Origin: Theobroma cacao
Lineage: Eukaryota; Streptophyta; Magnoliopsida; Malvales; Malvaceae
NCBI RefSeq assembly: GCF_000208745.1
Contig: NC_030858.1
Coordinates: forward strand, 35,128,061 to 35,192,060
Reading direction: 5' to 3'
DNA: 64,000 nt
Every line of letters begins with the position of its first letter. Within the stretch, counting starts at the first letter, position 1. The notes beneath the pieces are model-generated. The model saw only the letters and a program-made list of their open reading frames with translations. It had not been told where the DNA came from and made no database searches. Of the stretch, positions 58,445-64,000 are shown one piece after another. Made by a program: the position numbers and the translations under genes.

Positions 58445-61400
58445 GTTTGGTAGGCTGCAGTTGTTTTAATCAATATGTTGTGATATAAGATGGTCAAATT
58501 ATTTCCAACAAAAACTAATTTGATAGCATAAAGTGGATTTCAATTTTATTTTTTTATAATTGAAAGAAGAAGAATTCGAATCTTACTATTTAGGTAGGGA
58601 TCATGTACCAACTATGAACTAAATACTCGAGTGTCAGGTTGATTTCAATTAAATTGCTAACTTTAACACAAATTTCAAATTAGTAATAGTATCAACCAGA
58701 ATTTGATTTTCCTTATATGAACATTTAAACATTTGGAAACTATCATAGTCTTTCATAAACCATCTTCATCTTTGCATTTAATGCAAGAATTTAAAGTCAA
58801 AATATTTCATAACTCATTCAGGTAGGGAAGTATAATTAGCTAAATGGGATGAGATTGATCACAAATGAATTTCCCATAGTTTTGAAAACACTTCTTCTTA
58901 AGCAAAACTTTTACTTGAAAAGAGTGACTGATATATTTTAATTACATGCCATTATCTGCATGCACGGTAAGCATAAATAAGTACTCATCACTTTCCCTTC
59001 CACACATACTTTTCATTTGGTAACTACCATGACCTTGAAGAAACCTAACTGAACCAAATCTGTATGTGAAGCACATTAGGTAGGCAACATCTCACCAAAA
59101 AAGAAAGACTAACCACACAAAAAATTTATAGTGAAGAAAGCCTAATTGAATCTAACCCATGATGTATTAGTATGATACATGTGAAAATTAACTAAACCGA
59201 ATCGATTTGGTTGATTGTGTTGGACTCAAACCCAAGTTTATGGAAGTTGAGTGATCAGCCAAGTGATTGGATGGATTGATTAGAAGTTAGAAGTTTGTTT
59301 AGCGTTATTATTACTGAGAGGAATAACCGGCAAATACCAAAATCACACCAAGCTTAGTTATTATTGGCTTAGTTGTCTCAGTTAGCAAACACCTTGGAGC
59401 TTTGGTCCACAATGACTTGGCCACAACAACACAGAAAGCAGCAGACAAGCTCAAAGCCAAGAGATTTCGATACCCATCCAGCTGTGAAGTTGGAGGCCAC
59501 GCCAATTCAAGATATATGAACTGTCCACATGTCACTTTGTTGGACAATATTGGAACCCACCCAAAGTACACCAAAAACACCTTTTCTAATTTTTTATATT
59601 CTCTTAGTGTGATTGGCTAGTGATAACTCTGGTTATCAGCCTATTACAAGCTTACAGGGTGGATTTCATTGTAGCCAATTAGGCATTTTTCTTTTGTTTG
59701 CTATGAGGGGTTGTTTGCAAAGCTTTCAACTTCTAATTTCAATCCCATAATCAATACTTTTAACCAGCTAGCAGTAGTTTGAGTTTATATTGCTAACCAT
59801 CTCGATGTTGAATTTATTTGATTCGTTCAAAACAAGTCATGTTTAAAATTTTAAATTGAATAAAGTCAGTTCACATTAAATTTGAGATTTTATTGATATA
59901 ATTTAGTTTTGAGATTTGACTGGCATGTATCTAAAACATGATAACATGTATAAGTTCTTGGCTGAAAACTTTTGGATAAGAATTTCTTGATATATATATA
60001 TATAAAAGGGAAAGAAAAAGACTTGGAAAAGCATTATTGATGTTGAGACATTTTCTCAACACAAAGCTAGATTTAGGTTCCTTTGAGCAGTTAAGTGGCC
60101 AATGAAGAGAACCTTTCAATAAAACCAAGCAAAGTAAGCATAAATATATTATGTGGAGAGTGTTATTAGCACTTTGTTTAGAGCACATAGAATAATTAGA
60201 AGAGAATATTAGGAGGTTGCATGACAAGGCAACTCTCCCCCCACTACATGTGCAAATGTCAATGATGATCTCTCTCTCCTCTCTTTGTATTTGGACATCT
60301 CACGCAAGTGTCCACATGCTTCGCTTACCAACATTCACCAAAACGTGCACATAACAAACTCCATTTACACACAACTGAGTGTGAGTGAGTAAATTAAGTC
60401 ACCCCTTTTGTTTTCTTCTTTCTTGTATCTCAATGATAAGCCATGCTCTACTCATGTTATACTCCAAGACAAATTTTTACATCAAACGAGTCTAAGAGTT
60501 TTACTTATTCAACATAAATTTAATTTCGTGACGCATAATTCGTTTTTTGATTACAAATTATTTACTCGAGACACGTGTTTAAATTTTTTGATGTCTTTAT
60601 ATTTAAAGGTTTCAAAGTAAGCAATTAGTATCTTCTCAGGGAATATCAATGGCATGGATCTGGACCCCATTGGATGATTGGCAATTTAGTTAAGTTACTT
60701 GCAAAGTAAGGGATATTACAGTTGGTTAATTAGGTGTAACGGGTAGACTTAGAGCTAAGAAAGCAAGATAGACCATTAAAAAAATAATTTATATATATAC
60801 AAAAAGAAATATAGAAGAATGATATTAATGAAGGAAGGAGAAAAAAAAATGTAGAGATACAAATGGATACATATGGCTAAGGGCAGTTACCAACTCAGCC
60901 TGCTCTATCCATTTATTCTTTGTCATTTAATGAAACAGACTGTGGTGTGAGAGAGTGAGGGAGAAAGAAAATAAAACAAAATTTAAAAGAGTATTTTTAG
61001 CTTTATTGTAACCAAAAAAAAGAACACCAAGGGGAAGAGAACCTAATCCACGACTTTTGGTTGTGGTGCTGGTGCTGCCAAACCCTAGATAGCCCAACCC
61101 TCCCATATTTCTTGTGTGTATACTCTCTTTTTAGTGTTACACATCGCTCTCTTCCCACTAGGAAAAGAACAATAACTGAAAACAACATAAATTTTAATGG
61201 GGGAAAAATTATAGAAACCCCATAAAGGAAAAAAATAAAATAACAAAAAAAAAAAAAGATGCCCCCATCACTCACTTTTCGTGAATGAAAGGCAACCATG
61301 AACACTAACCACTTACTTACTCAAAGTATTCAACTTCAACAAGTAGATCATCAAAAATCAGAAGTCTAAAGAAGAAATAAAAGAAGGAATTCAAAGAATA

Positions 61401-61492
61401 ATAATTGATAACTGTAAATAATATCAAATTGAAACAATACTAATAATTCACATTGATCGATCCATAAATTTTTTTTTTTTGGAGTTTTGGGT
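58445..61492. other. Intergenic interval between tRNA-Val and the ZAT5-like gene
   Basis: AT-rich DNA with no convincing gene. A 72-89 aa overlapping pair of open frames at 59311-59620 has no recognisable domain. The last few hundred bases are downstream of the minus-strand ZAT5-like gene. Confidence 0.35.
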
Positions 61493-62461
61493 TTAGTAAT
61501 GGCAATCTACCAAAGCTGGTGTCGAGAAAACAATAGCTTGTTGGGGTACTGCTCCAAATTGGAACTTGGAATCCCTGAGATCATCTTCCGGTGCTGGAAG
61601 ATTAAGATCTAAAGATAGAATATTTCTAGGCTTGATGTCATCACCATTGCTGGAGTCGATTGTAGTGCCAGTAGTATCAGCACTCATGGTCATGCCAGCT
61701 GGATTGCTTGCAGCAGCAGCAGCTGCTGCTGCCGCCGCAGCCGCCGCCCTGTGCCGTCTCATATGACCTCCGAGGGCTTGACCAGAGGTGAATTCAGAGC
61801 CACAGATTGAACACTCGTGAATCTTACCCTTGTTCCCATGACAAGCCTTGTTGTTGTTGCTTACTTGTAAAGCAAGAACAGGACTTTCCCTGTTGAATTG
61901 CCCTTCTTCAACATCACCTTTCACTGCCAAAGCGAGTGGTTTTTTCTCTTCTGCCGTGGCTCCCTTGGGCTTCTTGTGGCTTGCCCTGTGCCCTCCCAGC
62001 GCTTGGAATGAAGGAAAAGATCGGTTACAGGTTTTACACTCGTAGATATAAAATCCAGCCTTGTTTGTCGTAGTAGCTATCTCAGAGAACTTTCGAGTTC
62101 CAAACTTTTCAATCTTGACTTTCTCTTCCATATCCCTTTTCGGACCATCACTTTGTGCTAACATGATCAGGCAATTAGCCATGTCCTCTTCTTCCTCAGT
62201 GCTCTCATAAATCTCGCTAGATGTCGTCGGAGAGGAAATTGAGTTGTATTCCTCCACCACTCCTCCTCCTCCTCCACCACCAGCAGCACCAGGACCACCG
62301 CTATTGCCACCACCACTAGCACTTGAAGAGCTAGAGGTCACCGCGACACCGAACGGGGACGCTGACCTTTGGCGCTTTGTACGCTTGCCCTTCATGATCA
62401 AAGCTTGGTCATTAGACCCCACAAATTCCTCTTGAGCTTGCATATCCACCCTCTCCCCCAA
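61493..62461 (-). CDS. ZAT5: ZAT5-like C2H2 zinc-finger repressor, 322 aa
   Basis: An intronless frame with ATG at 62461. Order of features: IMKGKRTKRQR basic B-box-like stretch (about 23-33), Ser/Gly-rich linker, EEEDMANCLIMLAQ L-box (about 91-104), finger 1 CKTCNRSFPSFQALGGHRASH, finger 2 CSICGSEFTSGQALGGHMRRH, an Ala run (about 12-13 residues), then the EAR repression motif LDLNLPAPEDDLR and a C-terminus ending ALVDCHY. The two QALGGH fingers are plant-specific. The layout and end match Arabidopsis ZAT5. C1-2i-type ZAT proteins are nuclear repressors in stress responses. A TATA-like word is at 62622-62630. Confidence 0.92.
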   Translation of the reverse strand: MGERVDMQAQEEFVGSNDQALIMKGKRTKRQRSASPFGVAVTSSSSSASGGGNSGGPGAAGGGGGGGVVEEYNSISSPTTSSEIYESTEEEEDMANCLIMLAQSDGPKRDMEEKVKIEKFGTRKFSEIATTTNKAGFYIYECKTCNRSFPSFQALGGHRASHKKPKGATAEEKKPLALAVKGDVEEGQFNRESPVLALQVSNNNKACHGNKGKIHECSICGSEFTSGQALGGHMRRHRAAAAAAAAAAAAASNPAGMTMSADTTGTTIDSSNGDDIKPRNILSLDLNLPAPEDDLRDSKFQFGAVPQQAIVFSTPALVDCHY

Positions 62462-62621
62462 ACCAAAGCCCAGCCAAAGAGTACACGGGAGTTAGAAAAA
62501 GAAAAAAAATTGTACTGTAAGAAGGAAAAAAGAGAAGCGAGTGACCTAACAAAGGAGATGAGTAACAGCTAGAGAGAAAAGAAATGAAGCAAGCAAAGAT
62601 AGAGAGAGTATAAGGGGAATC

Positions 62622-62630
62622 TTATATATA
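62622..62630 (-). promoter_or_regulatory. TATA-like box of the ZAT5-like gene
   Basis: CTATATATAAG on the minus strand, about 160 bp upstream of the ATG, with GA-rich leader DNA between. Confidence 0.5.
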
Positions 62631-62785
62631 GTGAATGGTAATAAGGGTGGTTGGTGTTTATGTATATACATTGAAACTTTCGTAATAAATTTGGGGTCAA
62701 AACTCAAAAAAGCCGCCCCGTGAATAGTTACTATGTACTCTATGAATTTCCATATATACCACCAATCTTTTTCTTGCTTTCCCAA

Positions 62786-64000
62786 CCTTCAAAGTTGTTA
62801 CTATTAGTTGAAACAAATATCTTACTTGTGTCTACATCATTCGACCAATAATCAAATATCATTTCCCCTAATTCTTCCTTCTCATCCAATTTATATTTAA
62901 TCTTTCAGTAATAATATTATAAAGAATTGTTGGTTTGAGAATTTGATTCTGAAGATTTTTTGGGTTAGAATTGCGACAACCAATTAGGAGAATAACTATA
63001 TATATTAAGCATTGATTAACTAAATCTTGGCAGTATCTTAGGGAGGAGAAGATAAGTGTAGGAAAAGATTAGAGTTGAGAATTAGGTGGAGAGAGAAAGA
63101 GAGAGGGAGAGAGGCTGAAAAGGGGCAAAAATGAGAGTTAGGACAGTTCAATTGAGTTGGTGTTGTGTTAAGAGTCAGTTTCACACACAGACACTCACTT
63201 TCTTACACACACTGTGGCAGCCAAGTCACGAATACACACAAACAAAACCATTAAAAGCAAAGGGGAATTGCACGTTAAAAGCATGCTGCCCTCATTCACT
63301 CCATGTCTTCTTAAAGCAAAGTAGCGCCACAAAAATTGAGTCCCTGAGAGAGATTCTGGTTACTTTCAAGCAAACCCCATCACTTTTTTATTCTTTCTCT
63401 CTCTTTTTTTAGGATTATTATGATTTTGATCAAAGTATGGCATTTCTTTTTTCTGTCTGTCTCTGATCTCATGGAAAGCTTGTGGGAATAGACTGTAGTT
63501 TAGGGCACCCCCCATGGCCAACGCCCAGCCCAGCAAGAAAAGAAAGGCATTCAACTGCAAAGGTTTCCGTTGTCAAGTAGGCTTTTGTTGAACAGAGGAT
63601 GTTTACTTCACAAGTCACAAAGTATGGTTAACACAGGGATTCTGTGACTATTTTTCCAATTTCTTTTTTTCATGCTCTTTGGAAAGCCATTACATTGGGT
63701 TAATAATTCTTTCCCCACCATGCATATATCTAATCAACTAATTTCGTGAATTATTGAATCAATAGCTGAAAAGTCAATCTTGGCCTGTTAAAGAATTAAA
63801 ATACCAACTTCATTTATTGAAAATTTAATGGGGAAAGCTTAAATTTCAAGTTCAGTCTGCCAAACAAACCATGTTAGTGAAGCAGTTGGCATCATTGAAA
63901 TGCTGGGAATGAAAAATCTATGAAAGTCATTACCCACCAATTTTCTGCAAAATAAACAACAAATACACTAACAGAATAGCGCCGAGCATTTAGCTCAATA
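62786..64000. other. Upstream flank of the ZAT5-like gene; no gene seen
   Basis: AT- and GA-rich DNA (purine run near 63080-63120). Short open frames have no recognisable content. Confidence 0.35.

Noticed and set aside
1..64000. CRISPR arrays, operons, riboswitches, bacterial-type systems
   Set aside because: The gene structures are those of a plant nuclear genome; no regular short repeats with unique spacers were seen.

Overview
The window is nuclear DNA of a flowering plant, almost certainly a eudicot. It has AT-rich intergenic DNA, short GT-AG introns, plastid-targeted nuclear genes and plant-type transposons. Only one unsequenced gap (52614-52990) and one ambiguous base (18509) interrupt it. 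The species cannot be fixed from sequence alone.

Left part (1-7.8 kb): debris of host exons and transposons. There is a ~133-bp tandem repeat, one open exon of a CHUP1-like gene, and the last exons of a SYP7-type syntaxin. The syntaxin exon is split by a 2.57-kb solo LTR with a clear 5-bp target duplication. A decayed hAT transposase follows.

Middle (7.8-38.8 kb): two diverged copies of one segment. Each carries a gene of an unrecognised family: acidic N-terminus, AT-hook-like and basic motifs, coiled coils, and a helical C-terminal region. Copy A (9935-16488) can be read as six exons, all in phase 0, encoding 945 aa. It has a 618-bp in-frame internal duplication and an internally deleted Copia element 11 bp upstream of exon 4. 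Copy B (32412-35527) carries two frameshifts and a lost splice donor. Between the copies lie a stray copy of a promoter/5'UTR, repeat-rich DNA, and a solo LTR nested in inverted orientation inside another solo LTR of the same family (22460-28809). Copy B is followed by a GeBP-like transcription factor gene, a degenerate telomere-like tract, and a small membrane-protein gene whose 5' region is the source of the stray promoter copy.

Right part (39.5-64 kb): ordinary genic DNA. It holds PTC52 (Rieske oxygenase of the plastid envelope, 7 exons), an intronless histone H2B with a histone-type promoter element, a STOP1/STOP2-like C2H2 factor, plastid ribosomal protein L9 (6 exons), a tRNA-Val(UAC) and a ZAT5-like C2H2 repressor. 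These genes share no obvious pathway; PTC52 and RPL9 both serve the plastid. The most novel material is the A/B gene family and its rapid rearrangement. Exon models are manual reads and have no transcript support here.
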